Positions 7,179-15,700 of a DNA stretch of 64,000 nucleotides are shown here, one piece after another. Numbering within the stretch: the stretch's first letter is position 1; the number at the start of each line of letters is the position of its first letter. Made by a program: the position numbers and the translations under genes. Origin of the DNA: JALNZU01 sp964463695 (lineage in GTDB: Bacteria; Bacteroidota; Bacteroidia; Bacteroidales; F082); NCBI GenBank assembly GCA_964463695.1, contig CAYXCZ010000018.1:1-64000 (forward strand), written 5' to 3'. The notes below the pieces were generated by a model. The model saw nothing but the letters and a program-made list of their open reading frames with translations. It was not told where the DNA came from and made no database searches.

Positions 7179-8465
7179 ATGTCATTTTTACGCGTACCAT
7201 TTTTCGCATTCCTGATCTTTTTCTCCTTTGGAGCTAAACATCTGAGTAGCCAACAAACCCTTTACCAACTAATTGTTGCCTCAGGTGGAGCTTTTTCAGA
7301 TCCTACAGATTTTGTTTCGGTAGCAGCTTATTCTCTTCAAAATCAATCAACTTCTTTTATTGGTGAAATTAAAACTCAAGCCGTTCAGGATGTCTTGATT
7401 AATGATGGCAAAATGTATATTACTGCTACTGATTCCCTCGTCGTTTTTAATTTGGAAAGTAATCAACGAATTAATAGTGTTGCAATTTCAGGTGCAAGAT
7501 ATGTATCTGTTTATAACGATTTACTTTTTGTAAGTATTCAATACCCGGAGACAAGTAATTTTTTGAAGGTTTTTGATAAAAACACATTGATTCAGGCAGC
7601 TTCGATAAGTGAAATTTCTGGTGAGGCTGCTGCAATGGTTGTTCATGAAAACAAGCTCTATGTAGCGGTTCCAGGAGATTGGACTAGTACGACCGGTAAT
7701 CTTGCTGTAGTCAATGCTACCGATGGGACTTTCATTGAGGAGATAGATTTGGGTACTTCCGGGGCAGGTATTCATGATGTTTTCATTTATAACAACAAAA
7801 TTCTTTCAGTGAATCGTTCTCCATGGGGTGGAACATCAGGAACACTAACTTTGTTTGATCCTGTCACAAAGTTAATAAGCCATTATATGTTTCCTTACCA
7901 TATTGGAAAAGGAATTGGGATTCATAATCATCAACTTTATTTGAGTATTAACAATGGAATTGGTACGATCGATCTTGAAAGCTGGCAAGTTTCAGACGAT
8001 GCACTAGTGTCAGATCCTGGTTCTTCCTCGTTTGTATATTTTGCTGATATTGTTTTGGATACCCTGAATTCGCAGCTTTTTGCAACAACTACTGACTATT
8101 TTTCGATGGGAGAGGGGTTGATTTTTGATTTGAATGGAATACAAACCGGAAGTTTTGAAGCTGGAATATCAGCTGAAGCACTGGCGCTTGATTACCGAAC
8201 AATGAGCAACTTAGGTGAAATTTCATACAGCCGTTTGAACGTTTTTCCAAATCCAGCAACAACAACGATACAATTGACTAATAATTCTGATGAGAAAATT
8301 GAAATAATTAAGTTTTTTGATGCTCAAGGTCAATTAGTTAAGATTGTAGGTAGAGAACTTGCCAAAAATAGTGTTGATGTTTCAGCATTAAGTTCAGGTA
8401 TTTATTTTATTGTTGCCACAACAGGCGGATATGATGTAGTGCTGGCAAGATTTATCAAGCAATAG
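7179..8465 (+). CDS. T9SS-sorted beta-propeller protein, predicted cobalamin capture (BtuG-like)
   Basis: A 428-residue exported protein, first gene after the cobalamin riboswitch. It has a signal peptide (about 1-24), a body of repeated short blades of YncE/DUF5074 type (recurring NDGKMYITA, ENKLYVAVPG, NNKILSVNR, NHQLYLSI units), and a C-terminal T9SS sorting domain beginning LNVFPNPATT and ending in the usual KxxVxxLSSGIYF pattern. In Bacteroides, BtuG is a surface beta-propeller lipoprotein that binds B12 tightly; here the homologous fold is combined with T9SS export instead of a lipid anchor. B12 binding is inferred from fold and riboswitch context, not from residues. Confidence 0.78.
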   Translation: MSFLRVPFFAFLIFFSFGAKHLSSQQTLYQLIVASGGAFSDPTDFVSVAAYSLQNQSTSFIGEIKTQAVQDVLINDGKMYITATDSLVVFNLESNQRINSVAISGARYVSVYNDLLFVSIQYPETSNFLKVFDKNTLIQAASISEISGEAAAMVVHENKLYVAVPGDWTSTTGNLAVVNATDGTFIEEIDLGTSGAGIHDVFIYNNKILSVNRSPWGGTSGTLTLFDPVTKLISHYMFPYHIGKGIGIHNHQLYLSINNGIGTIDLESWQVSDDALVSDPGSSSFVYFADIVLDTLNSQLFATTTDYFSMGEGLIFDLNGIQTGSFEAGISAEALALDYRTMSNLGEISYSRLNVFPNPATTTIQLTNNSDEKIEIIKFFDAQGQLVKIVGRELAKNSVDVSALSSGIYFIVATTGGYDVVLARFIKQ

Positions 8466-8472
8466 GGAAAAG

Positions 8473-9462
8473 GTGATGATGACAGGTAGAACAGTTAGAT
8501 TAATGTTTTTGCTGAGTTTTTTGTATTGCTCACAACTGATTGCACAGTATGCTCCGCCGGTAGGTCAAGCAGGAACAACTGCAATTTCTGCTGACAGTTC
8601 GATTTTTGTTGCCTGGGCTACATCAGCAGTTTTGGAAAGGGGTTGGATGCAAATCAATGCACCTGAACTTGGCTCTGCTACATTTGGTGTAGCTGAAGAT
8701 GCACTGGGCGTTCCAGATATTAATGTTACCAGCCTTGGAGATGGCGGACGAATTACCGTAGGTTTTGAAAAACCTATTCAAAATGGTCCAGGACCAGATT
8801 TTGCAGTATTTGAAAACAGTTTTTCAGATGACTTTCTTGAGCTTGCACACGTGGAAGTGAGTTGTGATGGTGTTAATTATGCTCGCTTTCCATCCGTATC
8901 GCTCACTCCTGCAGAGGTTCAGGTGAATGGTTTTGGAATACTACAAGCAACATCGATACACAATCTGGCAGGAAAATATAGGGCTTTTTATGGGACACCT
9001 TTCGATTTGGATGATATCAATGATGAATTGGTAAACACTGACAGTATAAATTATATACGTATTGTTGATGTTATTGGTTGTGTCGATCCGTCAACAGGAA
9101 CATTTGATGAATCTGGCAGAATGATCAATGATCCATGGCCAACACCTTTTCCTTCATCAGGGTTTGATTTGGATGCTGTTGGTGTAATTCATGAAGCTGA
9201 TAACCTGGGAGTGAAAGTGTTGACAAAACAAACTATTCAAGTTACTCCGAATCCGTTCACTGATAAATTGAGTTTTCAAGGAAAATATTCAGAAGATCCG
9301 CAACAGATACTTGTATTTGATATGATGGGAAAAATGGTATACAGCGAGTTGGTTTTACGATATCAATCAAGTCTGAATCTTGTGTTTTTGCCCAGAGGAG
9401 TGTATCAGTTTATTTGGATGAGTAATTCCAATGTAAGTACAACAAAAATTATAAAGCAATGA
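8473..9462 (+). CDS. T9SS-sorted surface protein in B12 uptake operon
   Basis: A 329-residue protein with a signal peptide ending near LIAQ (about 25), a single globular domain (about 30-245) with the phrase DFAVFENSFSDDFLELAHVEVSCDG and a Pro/Asp-rich end, and a T9SS C-terminal sorting domain (VTPNPFTDKL ... RGVYQFIW). Proteins with this AVFENxF domain recur beside btuB and propeller genes under cobalamin riboswitches in Bacteroidota, to my recollection. It may be a second surface B12 binder, comparable in role to BtuH, but I cannot show homology. It starts 7 nt after the preceding stop and its own stop overlaps the receptor start (ATGA). Confidence 0.65.
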   Translation: MMMTGRTVRLMFLLSFLYCSQLIAQYAPPVGQAGTTAISADSSIFVAWATSAVLERGWMQINAPELGSATFGVAEDALGVPDINVTSLGDGGRITVGFEKPIQNGPGPDFAVFENSFSDDFLELAHVEVSCDGVNYARFPSVSLTPAEVQVNGFGILQATSIHNLAGKYRAFYGTPFDLDDINDELVNTDSINYIRIVDVIGCVDPSTGTFDESGRMINDPWPTPFPSSGFDLDAVGVIHEADNLGVKVLTKQTIQVTPNPFTDKLSFQGKYSEDPQQILVFDMMGKMVYSELVLRYQSSLNLVFLPRGVYQFIWMSNSNVSTTKIIKQ

Positions 9463-11414
9463 AAATGAGATCATTTTTTATTGCTGCTGGTTTTGCTATG
9501 TTGCAATGCTTATCACATGCATCTATTCCGGATACGATTCAATTGAGCCAGATTGAGGTAAAAGCTCAAATTCAGAAAAGCATTGGCAAGCTTAGAAATG
9601 AAAAAATCGACAGTTTGGTTTTGTCATCTTATAAAACTCAAAGTCTTTCAGAACTTGTTCAGCAGAATTCAAATGTTTTTTTAAAGAGTAATGGACCTGG
9701 AGGCCTATCAACTGCTTCATTCAGGGGTACAACGGCTAATCATACATTAGTTTTATGGAACGGATTCCCTATTAACGGGCCACAGTTGGGGCAAGTAGAT
9801 TTTTCAGTTATTCCGGTTTTCTTTATGGATTATGTCAGTTTGTCAGTTGGAAACGCAGGTATTCAAAGGCCTTCTGGAATTGGGGGTGTAGTTATGGTTG
9901 ATAATGTGGCAAATTTCAATAATAACTTCAGAATTGACGCTGTACAATCTTTTGGAAGTTTCGGTAGTTTTGGTAGCTATGCTTCTATTGCTTATGGTAA
10001 TACACGTATATCGGCTAAAACCAGGTTTTTTAGAAAATCAAGCAGAAATGATTTTACTTATGAAAATACAGCAATATGGCCTAAAAGGAATATGAAGCAG
10101 CAGAATGCATCTTATTTGGATGAGGGCTTTCAGCAGGAAGTTCATTTGCAATTTCAAAAGTCAGTTCTGAGTTTTGTTAGTTGGAACCAATGGAATGCCC
10201 ACAATTTACCTCCAATTATGACGAATCTTGAAAGGGGTGGGGATCCAAAGGAGCATCAAAATGATTTCTTTAGTCGTAATTATTTGAGCTATAAACGTTT
10301 TTGGAGAAGTGGAAAACTGGAAGTTAAAAGTTCTTATTTTATTGAAGACCAGCATTATTATTTAAAAACTACTTCTTCCATCCCACCATATGATATTGTG
10401 TCACTCATCGATTCGCATAACAAAAGTCAAAGTTGGATGAACAGTTTCATGGTTTTTCAAAAGATTGGAATTGTAAACCTTTCTGCCTCATTACAGTATG
10501 ATCATGAACTTGTTGAATCAGGAAATTATAATTCAAATGAGGATCGTCAACGTTTAGGAGTTCATTTAAGTGGTGATATGCAACTTTCGCCTTCTTTACA
10601 TCTTCAAATTCAATCAAGATATGACCATGTTGCTGAATCAAAAAGCGGAATAAGTCCATTTGTTGAAATAGAATATCAACCTATATCAAATAAGAATTTG
10701 ATTTTCAGTCTTTCTGGTGGAAAAACACTCAGATTTCCAACAATGAATGACTTGCACTGGTATCCGGGAGGAAACAACAGACTGGTTCCTGAGCAAGCGA
10801 TTTCTGCTAATTTAGCAGCTGAATGGAGGATTTTGACAGACTTGTTTTCATCACGATCAAAAATTGCTTTTTATGCCTCTGATATTCAGGATTGGATTCA
10901 ATGGAGGCCTACTTCATTCAGGTATTGGGTGCCTGAGAATGTAGCCCGGGTTTTTGCACGAGGACTGGAGTTTCAGCAGCATTTTAATATGGATCTAAAT
11001 GAGGTAATAGTGAGCTTACGTGCCCATTATGCTTATACAAAAACAACGGATGAAAGTCCGGTTGCACAAATTGACAATTATTCGGGCAGACAACTGATAT
11101 ACATCCCCCGCCATCACGGCAATTTGCTCCTGCAGGTTAAACGCAACAAGTTGTATCTAAATGCCGGATTGGAACTTGTTGGTCAACGAAGAACCAGCTA
11201 CAATGACGACCAGGAATGGTTTGATTATTTACCTTCTTACCAGTTGTTGAATATTTCATCTGGATATCATTTCCGGCATTTTGAACTTGGGTTTAAAATC
11301 AATAATCTGTTTGATAAGAGCTATCAGGCTGTCATGTGGCGACCAATGCCCGGAAGGAATTATGAATGTGTAATTAGCTACAGGTTTAATTCAGAAAATA
11401 ACGCAAAGCATTAA
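9459..11414 (+). CDS. btuB: BtuB-like TonB-dependent cobalamin receptor
   Basis: A 651-residue outer-membrane TonB-dependent receptor. A signal peptide (about 1-21) is followed by a plug domain (about 30-150) with the typical LVLWNGFPINGPQLGQVDFSVIP and GIGGVVMVDN elements, then a 22-strand-type barrel with many aromatic-ended strands and a conserved ELGFKINNLFDKSYQ close to the end. The length is near that of E. coli BtuB, much shorter than SusC receptors. Substrate assignment rests on the upstream cobalamin riboswitch and BtuG-like neighbours. Start codon overlaps the previous stop by 4 nt, implying translational coupling. Confidence 0.88.
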   Translation: MKMRSFFIAAGFAMLQCLSHASIPDTIQLSQIEVKAQIQKSIGKLRNEKIDSLVLSSYKTQSLSELVQQNSNVFLKSNGPGGLSTASFRGTTANHTLVLWNGFPINGPQLGQVDFSVIPVFFMDYVSLSVGNAGIQRPSGIGGVVMVDNVANFNNNFRIDAVQSFGSFGSFGSYASIAYGNTRISAKTRFFRKSSRNDFTYENTAIWPKRNMKQQNASYLDEGFQQEVHLQFQKSVLSFVSWNQWNAHNLPPIMTNLERGGDPKEHQNDFFSRNYLSYKRFWRSGKLEVKSSYFIEDQHYYLKTTSSIPPYDIVSLIDSHNKSQSWMNSFMVFQKIGIVNLSASLQYDHELVESGNYNSNEDRQRLGVHLSGDMQLSPSLHLQIQSRYDHVAESKSGISPFVEIEYQPISNKNLIFSLSGGKTLRFPTMNDLHWYPGGNNRLVPEQAISANLAAEWRILTDLFSSRSKIAFYASDIQDWIQWRPTSFRYWVPENVARVFARGLEFQQHFNMDLNEVIVSLRAHYAYTKTTDESPVAQIDNYSGRQLIYIPRHHGNLLLQVKRNKLYLNAGLELVGQRRTSYNDDQEWFDYLPSYQLLNISSGYHFRHFELGFKINNLFDKSYQAVMWRPMPGRNYECVISYRFNSENNAKH

Positions 11415-11422
11415 ATATTAAT

Positions 11423-12502
11423 ATGTTACGAACAAATCATTTTCAGTTGTTTTATAAATTTCTCATTATAGGCCTAATTTCAATCCTCGCATTCTCATGC
11501 TTGAAGGAGGAGGATAAAGTCGATCCTATTATTAATAATATGAACCTTGGCAAAGGCTTTTTTGTATTGAATCAAGGAAATTTTACATCAGGAAATGCTT
11601 CGATGTCCTTTTTTAGAAAAGATTCCTCTAAAATATTGAATAATTTATTTTATCAGCGGAATGGGGTGCCTCTGGGAGATGTTGCTCAAAGTATGACATT
11701 CTGGAAAAATTATGCATTTGTCGTGGTCAATAATAGTTCAACTATCTGGGCAATCAACGCCAATACTGCTGTAATTGCTGGTAAACTTAGCGGTTTGCAT
11801 TCACCCCGGTATGTTTGTGTTATTGATGCTGAGAAGTCTTATATAAGTGATTTTCAGATTCCGGGAATAGCGGTTTTTCAAACATCGACAATGCAATCAT
11901 TGGGAACAATCTCTACAGGCAAAACAACAGAACGGTTACTTCTTCATGAAAATAAGGTGTTCGCAGCCAATTGGTCGCAGTATAATCAGTCAGCACCTAA
12001 TAACACGATACAGGTCATTGATGCAGGCTTGGACCAACTTGTTGATAGTATTGTTGTTGCAAAGGAGCCAAACAGTATGGTTATCGATAAAAATGGTAAA
12101 TTATGGGTTCTTTGCAGCGGAGGTTTTCTCAACGAGGAATTACCTGCATTATTTAAAATCAATCCCACATCTCTTGAGATTGAGAAACGCATTGATTTTC
12201 CTGATATCAACACATCTCCTGAGCAACTCTGTTTGAATAGCAATGCAGATACGCTGTTTTTTCTCAATAACGGAGTATACCGAATGGATATTGAAGCAAA
12301 TAGTATTCCTGATTTCCCATATATAGATTCTGATGGAAGAAATTTTTACTCGCTTGCAATTGATCCCAACACTTCAGAAATTGTAGCTACCGATGCTGGA
12401 AATTACCTACAAAAAGGATACGTTTTCAGGTTCAAACCAGATGGCACAATAATTGATTCCATAGCTGCAGGGATTATCCCCGGATTTATCGGATTTAATT
12501 GA
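11423..12502 (+). CDS. BtuG-like surface lipoprotein (DUF5074 beta-propeller)
   Basis: A 359-residue lipoprotein: the lipobox LAFSC places the lipidated Cys near residue 25-26, followed by an acidic stretch (KEEDK) of the kind that directs Bacteroidota lipoproteins to the surface. The rest is a seven-bladed YncE-type propeller with repeats such as KNYAFVVVNNSSTIWAI, HSPRYVCVIDAEK and DKNGKLWVLCSGG. This is the DUF5074/BtuG arrangement; BtuG covers the BtuB mouth and hands over B12. It lies 8 nt after the receptor gene in the riboswitch-controlled operon. Confidence 0.83.
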   Translation: MLRTNHFQLFYKFLIIGLISILAFSCLKEEDKVDPIINNMNLGKGFFVLNQGNFTSGNASMSFFRKDSSKILNNLFYQRNGVPLGDVAQSMTFWKNYAFVVVNNSSTIWAINANTAVIAGKLSGLHSPRYVCVIDAEKSYISDFQIPGIAVFQTSTMQSLGTISTGKTTERLLLHENKVFAANWSQYNQSAPNNTIQVIDAGLDQLVDSIVVAKEPNSMVIDKNGKLWVLCSGGFLNEELPALFKINPTSLEIEKRIDFPDINTSPEQLCLNSNADTLFFLNNGVYRMDIEANSIPDFPYIDSDGRNFYSLAIDPNTSEIVATDAGNYLQKGYVFRFKPDGTIIDSIAAGIIPGFIGFN

Positions 12503-12520
12503 TAAACTAAATCAAACGAA

Positions 12521-12940
12521 ATGAACAACAAAGTAGATGTAACCTGGACAGGAGATATGTCATTTGAAGCTGATGTAAATGGTTTCAAATTAATTATTGA
12601 TGCAGATGAAAAAGTAGGTGGCCAAAATCTTGGACCTCGCCCAAAACCATTAACTCTGGCTTCCTTAGGAGGGTGTACAGGGATGGATGTTATTTCAATT
12701 CTTAAAAAAATGCGCGTTGAACCTTCCTGGTTTAATGTTGAAGTTGATGGTGAATTAACAGAGGAGCACCCAAAATATTATCATAAAATACACCTAAGGT
12801 ATTCTTTTAAAGGAGAAAATTTAGACAAAGAAAAACTCGAGAAAGCTGTCAGTTTGTCACAGGAAAGATATTGTGGAGTAAATGAGTTGCTACGCAAAGG
12901 TGCCGAAATCACAAGCGAGATAGTTGTTCTTCAAGATTAA
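12521..12940 (+). CDS. OsmC-family protein
   Basis: A 139-residue OsmC/Ohr-like thiol peroxidase family protein. The two family cysteines are present: one in SLGGCTGMDV (about 51) and one in ERYCGV (about 112). The family detoxifies organic hydroperoxides or acts on small thiol compounds; this member is of the general YhfA-like type. It starts 18 nt after the BtuG-like gene and so may be the last gene of the riboswitch operon, although its role there is not obvious. Its 3' end overlaps the converging Nudix gene by 4 nt. Confidence 0.88.
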   Translation: MNNKVDVTWTGDMSFEADVNGFKLIIDADEKVGGQNLGPRPKPLTLASLGGCTGMDVISILKKMRVEPSWFNVEVDGELTEEHPKYYHKIHLRYSFKGENLDKEKLEKAVSLSQERYCGVNELLRKGAEITSEIVVLQD

Positions 12941-13584
12941 ATCCTTGATTTGGAAGATGTAAAAACTTCAAGAAATTCATTAAGTATCATAGAAGTCGCA
13001 CCCCATATTGTGTAGCTTTGGATAGCATAATAAGGTATTAAAAGTTCAGAACCATCACCCAAAGTGATGGTTTTTTGTTGAATGCAATCATCATTAAGGA
13101 AATTGTTGACAGGTACAGAGAAAACTTCAGCAACTTCTTTATAATCAATTTGAAAATTTGGCGTTGTTTTTAAGAACCCGACATAAGGGTTAATATTAAA
13201 ATTGCTTGGAGGCACATATAATGTTGTAAGCTGTCCAATAAACTCAATTTCCGAAGGAGGAATTCCTATTTCTTCTTCCGTCTCTCTAATTGCAGTTTCA
13301 AAAAGTGACGCGTCTGACTCTTCAAACTTTCCTCCTGGAAAAGCAATCTGTCCGCTATGGACACCTGCATACTCTGATCTTTTAATAAATACCAGCTTTA
13401 GTTCATTATCTTCAAAAAGAAGAAGTAACAGAACTGCACTTTCCTTTGCCTTGGCAAGCTGCGAAGCTTCTTTACGCATAAGTTTTCGGATTTCAGGTTC
13501 CAATCGTGACTGAGCATCCCAGCCAGGCAATGGAGCAAGGAAACGGTTTTTGAGAGCGAGGATAATTTTAGCCTGAAGGTCCAT
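12937..13584 (-). CDS. Nudix hydrolase, CoA diphosphatase type
   Basis: A 215-residue Nudix protein. The Nudix box is complete: GGKFEESDASLFETAIRETEEEIG fits GX5EX7REUXEEXGU. Immediately upstream of the box is the CoA-pyrophosphatase signature VFIKRSEYAGVHSGQIAFPGG-like sequence (Arg-Ser then H-S-G-Q-x-x-F-P-G-G), which marks enzymes splitting CoA into phosphopantetheine and 3',5'-ADP (NudL/PCD1 family). A TATATTTG -7-like box lies at 13595-13602 on the minus strand. Confidence 0.9.
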   Translation of the reverse strand: MDLQAKIILALKNRFLAPLPGWDAQSRLEPEIRKLMRKEASQLAKAKESAVLLLLLFEDNELKLVFIKRSEYAGVHSGQIAFPGGKFEESDASLFETAIRETEEEIGIPPSEIEFIGQLTTLYVPPSNFNINPYVGFLKTTPNFQIDYKEVAEVFSVPVNNFLNDDCIQQKTITLGDGSELLIPYYAIQSYTIWGATSMILNEFLEVFTSSKSRI

Positions 13585-13838
13585 TTTTTTTCTGCAAATA
13601 TATCCAAAACAGTCAGGCTTTCAGCTTTAATCAATTGCTATTTTGTTGTTAAAAAGTTATGAAAGTGGCATTGGGCCAGAGTTGCGCTGATTAAATACAT
13701 CATATTTGGGTCAATGAAAATGGTCAATTGAGTTTTTAATTATCAGGGGCTCCTTATGTTTTTTTAACTGATAATTCTAAAGTTGTATGATTCCAGCTAT
13801 TATTTTTGTACTTTTAACCCATCAATTTGTATAGTAAG

Positions 13839-14111
13839 ATGGTCAAAGTAAAGGAAAGCCCTTTTGAATCAACAGAATTACTTCACGACGAAGCCAAGAA
13901 TCTGGTGCTTTTTAACGACGAGTTTAACACGTTTGATTTTGTCATTGATACATTGATTGAAGTGTGCGGACATACTATGGAACAAGCAGAAACTTGTGCC
14001 TGGATTGTTCATTATAAGGGAAAATGCGCTGTAAAATCTGGTTCATTTTATGAACTAAGGCCTGTTTATCAGGAGTTTGTTAATAGAAATTTAACTGCAA
14101 GTATAGAATAA
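13839..14111 (+). CDS. clpS: ClpS-family Clp protease adaptor
   Basis: A 90-residue protein with the ClpS core: LVLFNDEFNTFDFVIDTLIEVCGHTMEQAE, in which the NDE/NT motif and DFV helix build the N-degron pocket. It hands N-end-rule substrates to ClpA/ClpC with ClpP. I prefer the ATG at 13839 over an in-frame TTG at 13827. A TATTTTTG -7 box occurs at 13801-13808, with an imperfectly spaced TTG upstream. nfeD follows 5 nt after its stop, so clpS-nfeD-floA is probably one transcript. Confidence 0.9.
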   Translation: MVKVKESPFESTELLHDEAKNLVLFNDEFNTFDFVIDTLIEVCGHTMEQAETCAWIVHYKGKCAVKSGSFYELRPVYQEFVNRNLTASIE

Positions 14112-14116
14112 AAGTT

Positions 14117-14590
14117 ATGTGGACTGTCATTTTAACGTTGATTGGTGTAGGGCTGCTGATCGTACTTCTTGAAATACTTGTAATTCCAGGAGGCGGTGTA
14201 GCAGGAATCATTGGGTTTGGACTTATGGTGACTGGTGTTTATCTGGCATTTGAAAGGCAAGGAACAACATCAGGTGTATTGGTGCTGGCGGGAACAGTAG
14301 TTGTAAATATTGCTGCTTTGGTTTTAGCATTAAGATCTAAAACCTGGGATCGTGCCATGTTAAAGACAAAAATTGATGGTCGTGTGAATACTATTGAAGA
14401 AGATGCTGTAAATATTGGAGATACAGGCAAAACAGTATCACGTTGTGCCCCATCCGGTAAAGCACTTATTAATAATGAGTATTACGAGGTACATGCCAGA
14501 ACCGAGTTTATCAATGAAAATGAACTCATTGAAGTAATTAGAATAGAAGGAAATAAAATCATTATCAAAACTAAAAACGAATTACAATGA
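14117..14590 (+). CDS. NfeD-like membrane protein
   Basis: A 157-residue protein with three to four transmembrane segments (about 5-25, 30-48, 52-74) followed by a soluble OB-fold (about 90-150) with GDTGKTVSRCAPSGKALI and an ELIEVIRIEGNKIIIK ending. This is the short NfeD1b type, without the Clp-like protease domain, that is paired with flotillin-like genes. Stop and floA start overlap (ATGA), supporting co-translation with floA. Confidence 0.88.
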   Translation: MWTVILTLIGVGLLIVLLEILVIPGGGVAGIIGFGLMVTGVYLAFERQGTTSGVLVLAGTVVVNIAALVLALRSKTWDRAMLKTKIDGRVNTIEEDAVNIGDTGKTVSRCAPSGKALINNEYYEVHARTEFINENELIEVIRIEGNKIIIKTKNELQ

Positions 14591-15594
14591 ACGAAATGTA
14601 TGTATTTATTGCCATTGGGCTGGGATCGATTTTTTTAATTTGGTTCCTGTTTTACTTTATTCCTGTTGGCCTGTGGTTTACCGCACTTGTTTCAGGTGTT
14701 AGGATTTCTCTGCTCCAACTTATTTTGATGCGTTGGAGGAAAGTTCCGCCATCAGTAATCGTCAACAGTATGATCGCTGCTACCAAGGCAGGAATAAAGC
14801 TTGAAAGGGACGATCTTGAAGCACATTTTCTTGCCGGAGGAAAAGTTCAGCAGGTCGTTAATGCACTTATCTCAGCTGATAAAGCAAATATTGAACTGAA
14901 TTTTAAAACAGCTACAGCTATCGATTTGGCAGGTCGCGATGTGTTTCAAGCAGTTCAGATGTCGGTAAATCCAAAAGTAATCGACACTAAACGTGTTGCA
15001 GCTGTTGCAAAAGATGGTATTCAACTTATTGCAGTAGCACGTGTTACGGTTAGAGCAAACATCAAACAACTTGTTGGAGGTGCTGGAGAAGAGACTGTTT
15101 TGGCCAGAGTTGGTGAAGGGATCGTTTCAAGTATCGGTTCTGCTGATTCGCATAAATCAGTATTGGAGAATCCTGATTCAATCTCGAAAGTTGTATTGAG
15201 AAAAGGGTTGGATTCAGGAACAGCCTTTGAAATTCTCTCCATTGATATTGCAGATATTGATATTGGTAAGAATATTGGCGCAGTCTTGCAAATGGATCAG
15301 GCGCAAGCAGATAAAAATATTGCTCAGGCCAAGGCAGAAGAACGTCGTGCCATGGCAGTTGCATTAGAGCAGGAAATGAAAGCCAAGGCACAGGAAGCTA
15401 GAGCAAATGTAATTCAAGCCGAAGCATTGATTCCTCAATCCATAGCAGAAGCTTTCAGATCAGGTAATCTTGGAATTATGGATTATTATAAGTTTCAGAA
15501 TATCCAGGCTGACACACGCATGCGTGACAGTATTTCGGATTCCTCACAAGGTGGTTCACAAAGCACCAAAGATTTAAGTTCAGGTAAGAAATAG
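14587..15594 (+). CDS. floA: flotillin-like protein FloA
   Basis: A 335-residue UPF0365/FloA protein organising membrane microdomains. One N-terminal hydrophobic segment (about 5-40) is followed by the PHB/SPFH domain (about 50-230; PPSVIVNSMIAATKAGI, VNPKVIDTKRVAAVAKDGIQL) and an Ala/Glu-rich coiled coil (about 235-295, AQAKAEERRAMAVALEQEMKAKAQEA). Length and segments match B. subtilis FloA closely. Translationally coupled to nfeD. Followed by a good intrinsic terminator. Confidence 0.95.
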   Translation: MNEMYVFIAIGLGSIFLIWFLFYFIPVGLWFTALVSGVRISLLQLILMRWRKVPPSVIVNSMIAATKAGIKLERDDLEAHFLAGGKVQQVVNALISADKANIELNFKTATAIDLAGRDVFQAVQMSVNPKVIDTKRVAAVAKDGIQLIAVARVTVRANIKQLVGGAGEETVLARVGEGIVSSIGSADSHKSVLENPDSISKVVLRKGLDSGTAFEILSIDIADIDIGKNIGAVLQMDQAQADKNIAQAKAEERRAMAVALEQEMKAKAQEARANVIQAEALIPQSIAEAFRSGNLGIMDYYKFQNIQADTRMRDSISDSSQGGSQSTKDLSSGKK

Positions 15595-15616
15595 TAGATA
15601 TTTCTGATCAATTATG

Positions 15617-15650
15617 GCGTTTGTATCAGAAAAGATGCAAACGCTTTTTT
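15617..15650 (+). terminator. terminator of clpS-nfeD-floA
   Basis: An 11-bp stem (15617-15627 with 15634-15644, core GCGTTTG/CAAACGC, one G-U pair) followed by T6. Confidence 0.88.
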
Positions 15651-15700
15651 ATATTTAACATGCTGTTTGTTAATAGTATATCAATAACACAAACATCAAT

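Noticed and set aside
15062..15391. 109-residue minus frame inside floA
   Set aside because: Sits wholly opposite a clear FloA coding region and has no family pattern.
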